A stretch of 6,320 bases of DNA from Candidatus Magasanikbacteria bacterium GW2011_GWC2_45_8 (GTDB lineage: Bacteria; Patescibacteriota; Patescibacteriia; Magasanikbacterales; UBA10146), in assembly GCA_001001925.1 (NCBI GenBank), contig LCLH01000029.1, positions 13,899-20,218 of the forward strand, read 5' to 3'. Below, piece after piece: positions 1-5,242 of this stretch (the first letter of the stretch is position 1; each line of letters begins with the position of its first letter). Made by a program: the position numbers and the translations under genes. The notes under the pieces were generated by a model. That model was not told where the DNA came from and ran no database searches. It worked only from the letters and a program-made list of their open reading frames with translations.

Positions 1-372
1 AAAAAGCGTGGGCGCAACCGCAATAAACATTCCCAGAACTTCATCAATGACGATTTCATTTTGGTCATGAGTACGCATGCGCCCGCGCGGGTCTGTAGTA
101 GGGCCAATTTCACGCTCCGCCAAAGGTATGAAAAATAGCGCGGCAACAATGAGAGCCGCCCATATGCCAACCCATATCCATATCGTATGCGCGAAATACC
201 ACAATGCCACCAAAAGCGGCAACGCAAAAAAACTCCCCCATGTGGCAGATGCTTTGACGCGCCGAAGCGCGCGCCACGGCATGAGGCGATAGAAAAAACC
301 GGCGTAAAACCACGTCGGCAAAAGTAAAATCCAGAAACGCCGCCAAGAAAATTGTTTAATGTTTGTGTGCAT
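1..372 (-). CDS. pgpA: Phosphatidylglycerophosphatase A-like protein, 3' part outside the window
   Basis: PgpA dephosphorylates phosphatidylglycerophosphate to phosphatidylglycerol, the last step of PG synthesis, in the cytoplasmic membrane. The reading frame from the ATG at 370-372 is open for all 124 codons to the window edge. The best signature is at residues 103-116, HDQNEIVIDEVLGM, which matches the family's acidic D-x-x-E-[IV]-V-I-D-E-x-x-G-M motif. Residues 44-51 (TWGSFFAL) resemble the family's GTxGS segment. Two hydrophobic stretches (about 47-60 and 63-80) fit membrane helices. The N-terminus (about 40 residues rich in Trp, Arg and Phe) is less conserved than usual. No Shine-Dalgarno sequence precedes the start. 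The gene lies 58 nt downstream of the tRNA on the same strand with no evident terminator between them, so it may share that promoter. E. coli PgpA is about 170 residues, so roughly the last third is missing. Confidence 0.8.
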   Translation of the reverse strand, partial: MHTNIKQFSWRRFWILLLPTWFYAGFFYRLMPWRALRRVKASATWGSFFALPLLVALWYFAHTIWIWVGIWAALIVAALFFIPLAEREIGPTTDPRGRMRTHDQNEIVIDEVLGMFIAVAPTLF

Positions 373-430
373 ATGAACCAAAATATGCGTATTGCAATCC
401 AAAGTGGTATTTGCCAACAGATGTTAGCAG

Positions 431-507
431 TGGTCCGCCCGGATGGAATTGAACCATCGACCCCAGCTTTATAAGAGCTGTGCTCTAACCAACTGAGCTA
501 CGGGCGG
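431..507 (-). tRNA. tRNA-Ile(UAU), CCA encoded
   Basis: A complete cloverleaf can be drawn on the minus strand. The acceptor stem CCGCCCG/CGGGCGG has 7 pairs. The D stem is GCTC/GAGC with loop AGTTGGTTA. The anticodon stem CAGCT/AGCTG encloses loop CTTATAA, and the variable loop is GGGTC. The T stem is GATGG/CCATC with loop TTCAATT. Discriminator A73 is followed by an encoded CCA. Loop positions 34-36 are U-A-U, which reads AUA, so this is an isoleucine tRNA of the rare UAU type rather than the usual bacterial CAU/lysidine type. Several isoleucine identity elements known from E. coli are present (A37, A38, A73, U12-A23, C4-G69). Pair 29-41 is G-C instead of C-G. The first pair is C1-G72, less usual for tRNA-Ile. 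Confidence 0.93.
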
Positions 508-510
508 ATA

Positions 511-530
511 TGCAATGCGCGAGCATTGTA
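511..530. repeat. Palindrome with GCGA loop overlapping the tRNA promoter -10
   Basis: TGCAATGC (511-518) and GCATTGTA (523-530) form eight pairs (one G-U) around a GCGA loop. The right arm includes the whole -10 box of the tRNA promoter, and the left arm lies at about the start point. It could be an operator or a supercoiling-sensitive element. Only a few bases of it would be in the transcript, so an RNA hairpin role is unlikely. Confidence 0.45.
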
Positions 531-553
531 ACAAAAAATAACAAAAGGCTCAA
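525..553 (-). promoter_or_regulatory. Sigma-70-type promoter of the tRNA-Ile (and perhaps pgpA)
   Basis: On the minus strand the -35 is TTGAGC (548-553) and the -10 is TACAAT (525-530, five of six consensus bases), with an exact 17-nt spacer. Transcription would begin near 518, about 10 nt before the mature tRNA 5' end at 507. A second, weaker pair (TTGATT, 16 nt, TACAAT at 564-569) lies just upstream on the same strand. Confidence 0.6.
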
Positions 554-642
554 TACTCATACTATTGTACGCGTTTCTTTCATAAAATCAAAATTGGGAC
601 TGTCGCCGAATAATCTCACCGTCCTCAAAATATGCCAATGAG

Positions 643-671
643 TTGATTTTTATGCTTATATATGATAAATT
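643..671 (+). promoter_or_regulatory. Possible promoter of the cca-rluA-cmk cluster
   Basis: TTGATT (643-648) and TAAATT (666-671) are 17 nt apart, each matching four of six consensus bases. The predicted start of transcription would fall at or beside the ATG at 679, giving a leaderless message. The alternative -10 TATGAT (661-666) has no good -35. Weak evidence, helped only by its position between divergent genes. Confidence 0.3.
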
Positions 672-678
672 CTGTGAT

Positions 679-2187
679 ATGACACAGGAATGCCAAACCA
701 CGCCGATAACTGAACGCATTTCAGCTTCATGGGAACAGGAGCCCTGTTTGGCATGGATAAAAACTTTTCTTGATGAGGTGCCGGAAGCCAGCCTCTATAT
801 GGTAGGCGGCGCCGTACGCGACAGCATTTTAGAAAGACCTAACAAAGATTATGATATCGTGGCGTGCGGAGTGACGCCGGAAAAACTCGCCGCGCAACTC
901 AAAAAAATAGGGAAGGTTGATTTGGTTGGCGTAAATTTTGGCGTTTTCAAATTCCATCCTGCAAACGTTTCCAACCCCCAATATTTTATTGACATCGCGC
1001 TCCCCCGCACGGAAATTCCGGCAGGCACCGGAGGGTCTCGAGATGTTGAAGTTGCAAGCGACCCCCACACTCCCATAGAAACAGACCTCGCGCGGCGTGA
1101 TTTTACGTTCAACGCGCTCGCGTTTAATTTGCGCACGCATACGCTCATAGACCCGCATGGAGGGCGTGCAGATTTGGACGCGCGCGTGGTGCGGGCGGTA
1201 GGTGATCCGCGGGCACGATTTCAAGAAGATTACACGCGCGTCTTGCGCGCATTACGCTTTGCGGTGCAATTGGACGCAAAAATTGAACCTGACACATGGG
1301 ACGCGCTGAAACAGTTTACCGGCAATCTTTTGGATACACGCGAGAACAAACGCTTGGTACCGCCGGAAACCATCGGCATTGAATTTCTCAAAGCATTACA
1401 TGCGGATCCTTTAAAAACATTGGAGCTGTGGGACGCGAGCGGCGCCCTTCCCATTGTCATGCCGGAAATTGCCACATTGCAAACATGCGAGCAATCTCCC
1501 GACGTGCACAGTGAAGGCACGGTATGGGAGCACACACTCACTGCGCTACGCGTGCTCACTACTAAAGATTTTACCGAACGTTTTGGCAACGCGGATTTGC
1601 TGACACAGCTTGGTGTGTTACTGCATGACGTGGGCAAACCAATAACACAGAGCGAGCCGGATCCAAAAAACGGGCGCATACATTTTTTTGGCCATGAAAA
1701 AGAAGGCGCTCAAATAATCCCCCGCATGCGCGAACGAATAAAATTTGACAGCGCACAGGAACACTCGCCTTTCCATGTTTCCATGGACGATCTGGCATGG
1801 ATTATTGAAAATCACATGGTCTCGGGCGCCATGCGCGCCAGCACCATTGAAAGAAAATTTATTACACGAGCAGAGCGTGGCAAAGCATTGCAAGCAGTTA
1901 TGTTTTGCGATGCGTACGGCACGTTTGACGCGCAAGGTCGCAACGGTGCGGAAGGATACAAGCAGTTTGTGGAAAATCCTATCAACAAAGTACGCGTGGC
2001 ATTGCAAGTGTCTGCCGACGCAAAAAATCCGCTGGTATGCGCCGCGGATTTAATGGCGCGCGGAGTAAAGCCGGGGCCGGAGCTGGGCGCGCTTTTAAAA
2101 GAAGCGCGTGAAATAGAACTCAACGGTGAACACAATAAAGAAAAAATTATGTCCGCACTGCTTAAAGGCGCGACAAATGAATCATAA
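679..2187 (+). CDS. cca: CCA-adding tRNA nucleotidyltransferase with HD domain
   Basis: This enzyme adds or repairs the 3' CCA of tRNAs from CTP and ATP without a nucleic-acid template. With the ATG at 679 it is 502 residues. The class II nucleotidyltransferase head shows GGAVRD (43-48) and the metal-binding DYD (57-59). RRDFTFNALA (139-148) follows, then QEDYTRVLRALRFA (182-195), which carries the EDxxR nucleotide-selecting motif of CCA enzymes. A C-terminal HD phosphohydrolase domain has VWEHT (His285), LHDVGK (HD 316-317), FFGHEKEGA (His339) and ENHM (His379). The poly(A)-polymerase G-[RK]-[RK]-F signature is not seen, which favours a CCA-adding role. In-frame starts TTG 643 and ATG 652 would add 12 or 9 residues. 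I prefer 679 because the extra residues look unlike family N-termini, although 652 has a weak GAG upstream. The next gene begins 8 nt after the stop, suggesting an operon. Confidence 0.92.
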   Translation: MTQECQTTPITERISASWEQEPCLAWIKTFLDEVPEASLYMVGGAVRDSILERPNKDYDIVACGVTPEKLAAQLKKIGKVDLVGVNFGVFKFHPANVSNPQYFIDIALPRTEIPAGTGGSRDVEVASDPHTPIETDLARRDFTFNALAFNLRTHTLIDPHGGRADLDARVVRAVGDPRARFQEDYTRVLRALRFAVQLDAKIEPDTWDALKQFTGNLLDTRENKRLVPPETIGIEFLKALHADPLKTLELWDASGALPIVMPEIATLQTCEQSPDVHSEGTVWEHTLTALRVLTTKDFTERFGNADLLTQLGVLLHDVGKPITQSEPDPKNGRIHFFGHEKEGAQIIPRMRERIKFDSAQEHSPFHVSMDDLAWIIENHMVSGAMRASTIERKFITRAERGKALQAVMFCDAYGTFDAQGRNGAEGYKQFVENPINKVRVALQVSADAKNPLVCAADLMARGVKPGPELGALLKEAREIELNGEHNKEKIMSALLKGATNES

Positions 2188-2195
2188 AAAATACT

Positions 2196-3149
2196 ATGAA
2201 TTTTGAACACACCATAGACGCATCCCATGTTGACACACGCCTAGATCGTTTTGTATGCGGTTTGTATCCGGCGCAATCGCGCGCGTCTATTCAAAAATAC
2301 ATAAAACAGGGCGCGGTGCAAGTGAATAACAAAAAAGTTACACCACATCATTTTTTGAAACTGAATGACACAGTCACCGTGAACGATTCCGTGCTTTCCG
2401 TGCTGGTAAAACACGCAAGCGCACCTGCGGATTCAGTCAAAAAAAACATCTCCGTACGCACTGAACCAGTCCAAGAGCCGGAAGTCATTGAAGAAACCGC
2501 GGAGTATTTGGTCATCAACAAACCGGCCGGATTACTGGTACACCCCGTAGATTTGCAGAGCGAAGAATACACGCTCGTTGACTGGCTCACTCGGCATGAT
2601 CCTGAAATTAAAAAAATCGGCGACGATTCGCGCCTTCGCCCCGGAATTGTGCATCGGCTGGATAAAGAAGTTTCCGGCATAATGATTATTGCAAAAACTT
2701 CGCGCTTTTTTGATTACATAAAAGACCAATTTCAAAATCACCGCGTCAAAAAAACATACCTCGCGCTTGTCTACGGCAAAATGCCGCGCGAACAAGGTGT
2801 TATTGATCTGCCTATAGAGCGCCACGCCACAGAACCGCGCATGGCAGTCAGAAGCAAGCGCCAAGAAGGAAAATATGCGTATACCGAATATCTTGTTTTG
2901 AAACAACACCCCACCTGCGCCCTCCTCAAAGTCAACATAGAAACCGGACGCACACACCAAATCCGTGCGCACCTGCACGCGTTTGGCCACCCGATTGTGG
3001 GCGACCCGCTGTACACCAATAAAAATTTCAAACCAATTAAAACGCATGGGATGTGCCTGCAAGCAACCGAGCTCGTGTTTACCGGCGCAGATGGAAACAC
3101 ACATTCTTTTTCTCTCCCCCCTTCTTCGTTATTTAAGTCCTACCTTTAG
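2196..3149 (+). CDS. RluA/RluD-family 23S rRNA or tRNA pseudouridine synthase with S4 domain
   Basis: The enzyme isomerises selected uridines to pseudouridine in structured RNA. The 317 residues match the full length of the RluD type. An N-terminal S4 RNA-binding domain covers about 12-75 (SRASIQKYIKQGAVQVNNKKV region). The catalytic domain follows: INKPAGLLVHP (107-117), RPGIVHRLDKEVSG (148-161) with catalytic Asp156, and GRTHQIRAHL (251-260) with HPIVGDPLY (265-273). All signature residues are present, so it should be active. The target uridine and the RluC versus RluD identity cannot be read from the sequence. The start has no Shine-Dalgarno sequence (upstream is A-rich) and lies 8 nt after cca. 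The stop is TAG, which shows that TAG is used as a stop here. It is probably co-transcribed with its neighbours. Confidence 0.93.
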   Translation: MNFEHTIDASHVDTRLDRFVCGLYPAQSRASIQKYIKQGAVQVNNKKVTPHHFLKLNDTVTVNDSVLSVLVKHASAPADSVKKNISVRTEPVQEPEVIEETAEYLVINKPAGLLVHPVDLQSEEYTLVDWLTRHDPEIKKIGDDSRLRPGIVHRLDKEVSGIMIIAKTSRFFDYIKDQFQNHRVKKTYLALVYGKMPREQGVIDLPIERHATEPRMAVRSKRQEGKYAYTEYLVLKQHPTCALLKVNIETGRTHQIRAHLHAFGHPIVGDPLYTNKNFKPIKTHGMCLQATELVFTGADGNTHSFSLPPSSLFKSYL

Positions 3150-3173
3150 GTTTGTTGCTTAATAACATTTCTT

Positions 3174-3758
3174 ATGATTATTACCATCTCCGGCATGCCG
3201 GGCTCCGGAAAAAGCACGGTCGCGCGGCGCTTGAGCGAACAGCTTGCCTACAAGCGCTACTACATGGGCGCGGTCAGGCGCAAAGCCGCACGCAAGTTGG
3301 GAATGACCCTGGAGGAATTCAACAAAAAAGGAGAGACGGACGCAAGCACTGATTTGTTTGTGGAAGAATATATACAAAAACTCGCCCGTTCATGCGATAA
3401 TTTTATTATTGAAAGCCGCACCGCGTGGGCGTTTATCCCTCAATCCCTTAAAATTTTTATTTACGTTGACCCGCGCGAAGGCGCGCACAGAATTTTAAAA
3501 TCGCTCAAAAACCCGCGTTCGGCGCGCGCGCGCAATGAAGGCACGCAACTGCGCACTTATAAAGAAGTATTGCGGTCGGTGCAAGACCGCGTACAAAGCG
3601 ACGACCGCAGATATCAAAAATATTATAATTTGCGCATCGGAGACAAAAAAAATTATGATTTGTACTTGGATGCCACCAATCTCTCGGCGGAAGAAGAATA
3701 CAAAATAGTGGAAAAATTTGTGCAAACGCATATCTCTCATTCAACAAAAGCAACTTGA
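3174..3758 (+). CDS. cmk: Cytidylate kinase, archaeal-type family
   Basis: Cytidylate kinase phosphorylates CMP (and dCMP) with ATP to CDP for RNA and DNA precursors, in the cytosol. The 194-residue protein opens with a Walker A P-loop, ISGMPGSGKST (5-15). It continues with the family's YYMGAVRRKAARKLGM-LEEFN segment (about 29-50), where the Arg pair is likely to contact substrate. A NFIIESRTAW stretch (about 76-85) parallels the D-x-V-x-E-x-R substrate-side motif of archaeal-type CMP kinases. LKIFIYVDP (about 91-99) and the Arg-rich lid around 110-121 come next. This short form differs from the longer E. coli-type Cmk. The ATG lies 24 nt after the pseudouridine synthase stop, with no clear Shine-Dalgarno sequence. 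Its TGA is embedded in the -35 of the next promoter. A broader AAA/NMP-kinase identity is possible but less likely. Confidence 0.82.
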   Translation: MIITISGMPGSGKSTVARRLSEQLAYKRYYMGAVRRKAARKLGMTLEEFNKKGETDASTDLFVEEYIQKLARSCDNFIIESRTAWAFIPQSLKIFIYVDPREGAHRILKSLKNPRSARARNEGTQLRTYKEVLRSVQDRVQSDDRRYQKYYNLRIGDKKNYDLYLDATNLSAEEEYKIVEKFVQTHISHSTKAT

Positions 3759-3782
3759 CACCTCCTCTGGAACGGCTATAAG
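3755..3782 (+). promoter_or_regulatory. Strong sigma-70-type promoter at the end of cmk
   Basis: A perfect -35 TTGACA (3755-3760) overlaps the cmk stop codon. TATAAG (3777-3782, five of six consensus bases) follows after 16 nt, placing the start of transcription near 3788-3790. This is the best consensus promoter in the window, yet no convincing protein gene follows before the IS. Confidence 0.65.
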
Positions 3783-3815
3783 ATACTACCAACACGAATA
3801 AAGACTGTCGTGCGC

Positions 3816-3824
3816 GTTCTTTGA
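3816..3824 (+). promoter_or_regulatory. boxA-like antitermination element
   Basis: GTTCTTTGA resembles the boxA of bacterial rRNA leaders, where NusB and S10 bind nascent RNA (E. coli TGCTCTTTA, B. subtilis TGTTCTTTGA). It lies about 27 nt after the predicted start of transcription, in the loop of a 6-pair hairpin (GTCGTG/CACGAC). A 9-base match alone is weak; its position behind a strong promoter is what supports it. Confidence 0.35.
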
Positions 3825-3852
3825 CCTTTCACGACCACAACGACCTCTCATG

Positions 3853-3878
3853 GGCGTGAACGCGAGTGCGTTTATGCC
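3853..3878 (+). repeat. Eleven-pair RNA hairpin
   Basis: The arms GGCGTGAACGC (3853-3863) and GCGTTTATGCC (3868-3878) pair along their full length, with two G-U pairs, around a GAGT loop. After one G-A mismatch two more A-T pairs extend the stem. The wobbles occur only in the plus-strand RNA sense, which suits an RNA structure transcribed from the upstream promoter. Confidence 0.5.
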
Positions 3879-4085
3879 AATGAAGTCCAAACTATGGTGG
3901 ACCCATTCGTCAAGACAGTTATCCACACGTTTTCATGAACAAGATTCGACCTTTGTTTGCTCACGGATCAGACTAAGATTTGAAACTTTTTTTAGAGGTA
4001 TCAAATATCAGCCCGACCCATGAACGCTTCTCTGAACGCATTGTGGTGCGTTGTTTTTTTTGTTGTCGTCTTGTTTTTTGGTTTT

Positions 4086-4937
4086 TTAACCAAGATATAT
4101 TTCTTCCGGCGTCTTGTACGCAAGGCTTTGGTGTCGGCGTTTGTTGTTGTAGAACGGAAAATATCTTTCCAATCCGGCAAATGTTTCCTCGATCGTGCGG
4201 TAGTATTTCAGATAAATATCTTCGTACTTCACGCTTCGCCACAGACGTTCCACAAAGATATTGTCGAGACATCGTCCGCGGCCATCCATGCTAATTTGAA
4301 TGTTGTTTGCTGTCAGGAGTCCGGTGTATTCCATGGAGGTGAATTGCGATCCTTGATCGGAGTTGTGAATTTCCGGAATCGCTTTCCCGAGCGCGCTCTT
4401 GAGCGCGCGGGCGCAGAATTCCGTTTCCATGGTCTCAGACAATTCCCATGCAAGCACGTAGCGGGAGAACCAATCCAGTATGACCGTGAGATAACAGAAA
4501 CCATGCTCGATGGGGATGTACGTAATGTCAGTACTCCACACTTGGTTGGGACGGAGAACTGGAACATTGCGTAGGAGATACGGGTATATCTTGTGTCCGG
4601 GTGCCGGAATGGTGGTTGTGTGTTTGGGGTAGATTGCTTGAATACCGAGGAGACGCATCAGGCGCTACACGCACTTTCGGTTCACGCGGATACCGCACTC
4701 GTCAGCGAGGGCAAATGTCAGACGCAGGGAGCCATAAAATGGATATTTCGTATACACCCGGTCAAGCGCCCGAAGCAGTCGTAATTCTTCAGGGTCAACT
4801 CTTGGCACATAGTACACGCTCGATCGAGACAACGCCAGTAGTTCTGCTTGACGGCAGACAGGAAGCGCTGGATGTGTTTTGTCAATGATCAACTTTTTTT
4901 CTGTGGCGGCAAGGAGCGTGAAATTTTTTTTAACCAC
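4086..4937 (-). pseudogene. IS3-family transposase OrfB, interrupted by an in-frame TAG
   Basis: OrfB is the integrase-like half of the IS3 transposase, made as an OrfAB fusion by -1 frameshifting. The frame shown begins at a GTG (4935-4937) inside orfA. Its N-terminal HTH_21-like part includes SRSSVYY and YPFYGSLRLTFAL and runs to ...VNRKCV. There a TAG (4665-4667) stops it at codon 91. The same frame resumes directly with RLMRLLGIQAIYP and continues to TAA at 4086-4088. The catalytic core keeps the triad: Asp in WSTDITYIP, Asp in NSDQGSQFTS, and Glu in DNIFVERLW, with 35 residues between the last two. Relatives often have Gln at the stop position, so one CAG-to-TAG change would explain it. 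The 190-residue part from ATG 4658 could be made alone but would lack the first domain. The transposase is probably inactive. Confidence 0.85.
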
Positions 4938-5176
4938 TCAATTTCCGCTTCTCGCTGTCCGATCATTCGCTCCAGTTCGGCGATGCGCTGTTCCTCTTTG
5001 CTTTTGCCATTCGGGCTAAAGAGCGTATGGGCTTCCTTTTCCACGGTTTTTTTCCAGTCGCTAATTTGCGATGGATGGACATGTTCCACCGAGGCAAGTT
5101 CGGCAAACGTCTTGTCATTCTTCAGCGCAGAGAGCGCAATCTTGGCTTTCTGGTAGGGATTCAATATTTTTCTCAT
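4889..5176 (-). CDS. IS3-family transposase OrfA (HTH protein)
   Basis: OrfA is the DNA-binding partner that recognises IS ends and, alone, usually lowers transposition. The 95-residue protein has an HTH_Tnp_1-type domain (about 6-50: NPYQKAKIALSAL, AELASVEHVHPSQISDWKK). A heptad-like helix follows at about 63-85 (RIAELERMIGQREAEIEWLKK region), as in the leucine zipper that links IS3 OrfA and OrfAB subunits. It starts at ATG 5174-5176 without a Shine-Dalgarno sequence and ends at TGA 4889-4891. It overlaps the orfB frame by 49 nt. It shows no damage, so any OrfA-only activity could persist even though orfB is broken. Confidence 0.9.
   Translation of the reverse strand: MRKILNPYQKAKIALSALKNDKTFAELASVEHVHPSQISDWKKTVEKEAHTLFSPNGKSKEEQRIAELERMIGQREAEIEWLKKISRSLPPQKKS
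4925..4931 (-). promoter_or_regulatory. Programmed -1 frameshift site between orfA and orfB
   Basis: In the orfA frame the minus strand reads TTA AAA AAA ATT, which contains the canonical slippery heptamer A AAA AAA. A one-base backward slip puts ribosomes exactly in the orfB frame. It lies at the end of the orfA coiled-coil helix, the usual place in IS3 elements. A second A run (CAG AAA AAA AGT) lies just downstream but fits the slippery rule poorly. Confidence 0.7.
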
Positions 5177-5181
5177 AGTAT

Positions 5182-5235
5182 ACAGTGCGTAAATTATATA
5201 CTCATGTTACTCTTTTTTGTTCATGAGAGCACTGT
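5182..5235. repeat. Short inverted repeat at the IS edge
   Basis: ACAGTGC (5182-5188) and GCACTGT (5229-5235) are perfect 7-base inverted copies, 40 nt apart. They lie on either side of the proposed IS end at 5223. They do not match the other end of the IS, so they are not its terminal repeats. They may be chance or the trace of a site used in the rearrangement. Confidence 0.25.
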
Positions 5236-5242
5236 CTGAATT

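Larger units (their letters stand above)
3788..4020 (+). other. Orphan transcribed leader, possible structured RNA or rRNA-operon leader
   Basis: About 230 nt between the strong promoter and the IS contain no recognised gene. The longest sense ORF (ATG at 3850, stop TGA at 4021-4023, 57 codons) has no family resemblance, no ribosome-binding site and unconvincing codon use. The stretch does hold RNA-like structure. GTCGTG/CACGAC (3807-3812 with 3830-3835) encloses a boxA-like GTTCTTTGA. There is an 11-pair hairpin at 3853-3878. GTCCA/TGGAC forms a small stem at about 3885-3902. ACTGTC (3804-3809) can pair with GACAGT (3914-3919), in competition with the first stem. A run of seven T (3987-3993) follows without a good hairpin. 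This is the arrangement expected of a stable-RNA leader, but no 16S sequence follows. Confidence 0.35.
4021..5223 (-). mobile_element. IS3-family insertion sequence (ends uncertain)
   Basis: The element encodes the IS3-type pair orfA (HTH) and orfB (rve integrase) with a frameshift site between them, on the minus strand. Ends are proposed from the short inverted pair CATGAAC (4019-4025) and GTTCATG (5219-5225), which gives TGAAC...GTTCA and about 1.2 kb, normal for the family. Similarity does not extend past these bases. Alternative ends with a TG/CA rule (4033; 5204) are no better. No 3- or 4-bp target duplication flanks any combination I tried. TGAACGC is directly repeated at 4021 and 4033. 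The presence of an IS3-family element is secure, but its exact ends are not. Confidence 0.75.

Noticed and set aside
829..1679. Long minus-strand ORFs inside cca
   Set aside because: They are mirror frames of a well-supported gene whose GC-rich third positions create open antisense frames.
3919..3927. Perfect DnaA box TTATCCACA, hinting at a replication origin
   Set aside because: It is a single box; about 0.2 such matches are expected by chance in a window of this size. No cluster, no AT-rich unwinding region and no dnaA/dnaN gene are nearby.
3850..4023. 57-codon ORF behind the strong promoter
   Set aside because: It has no ribosome-binding site, its start lies against a strong hairpin, its composition is Ser/Arg-rich with no recognisable family, and it ends exactly in the proposed IS edge.
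4078..4093. TTGGTT/AACCAA stem near T runs as a terminator
   Set aside because: The stem is AT-rich and short. On the minus strand, where orfB is read, it is followed by A-rich rather than T-rich sequence, so it does not fit an intrinsic terminator.
4020..4574. Plus-strand ORF with a hydrophobic start (a membrane-protein look)
   Set aside because: It is antisense to the clear rve transposase domain, and its hydrophobic start comes from T-runs at the IS edge.
4665..4667. TAG as a reassigned sense codon
   Set aside because: The pseudouridine synthase gene and the 5243-5653 ORF end with TAG at sensible places, and the TAG in orfB occurs in a mobile element that often decays.
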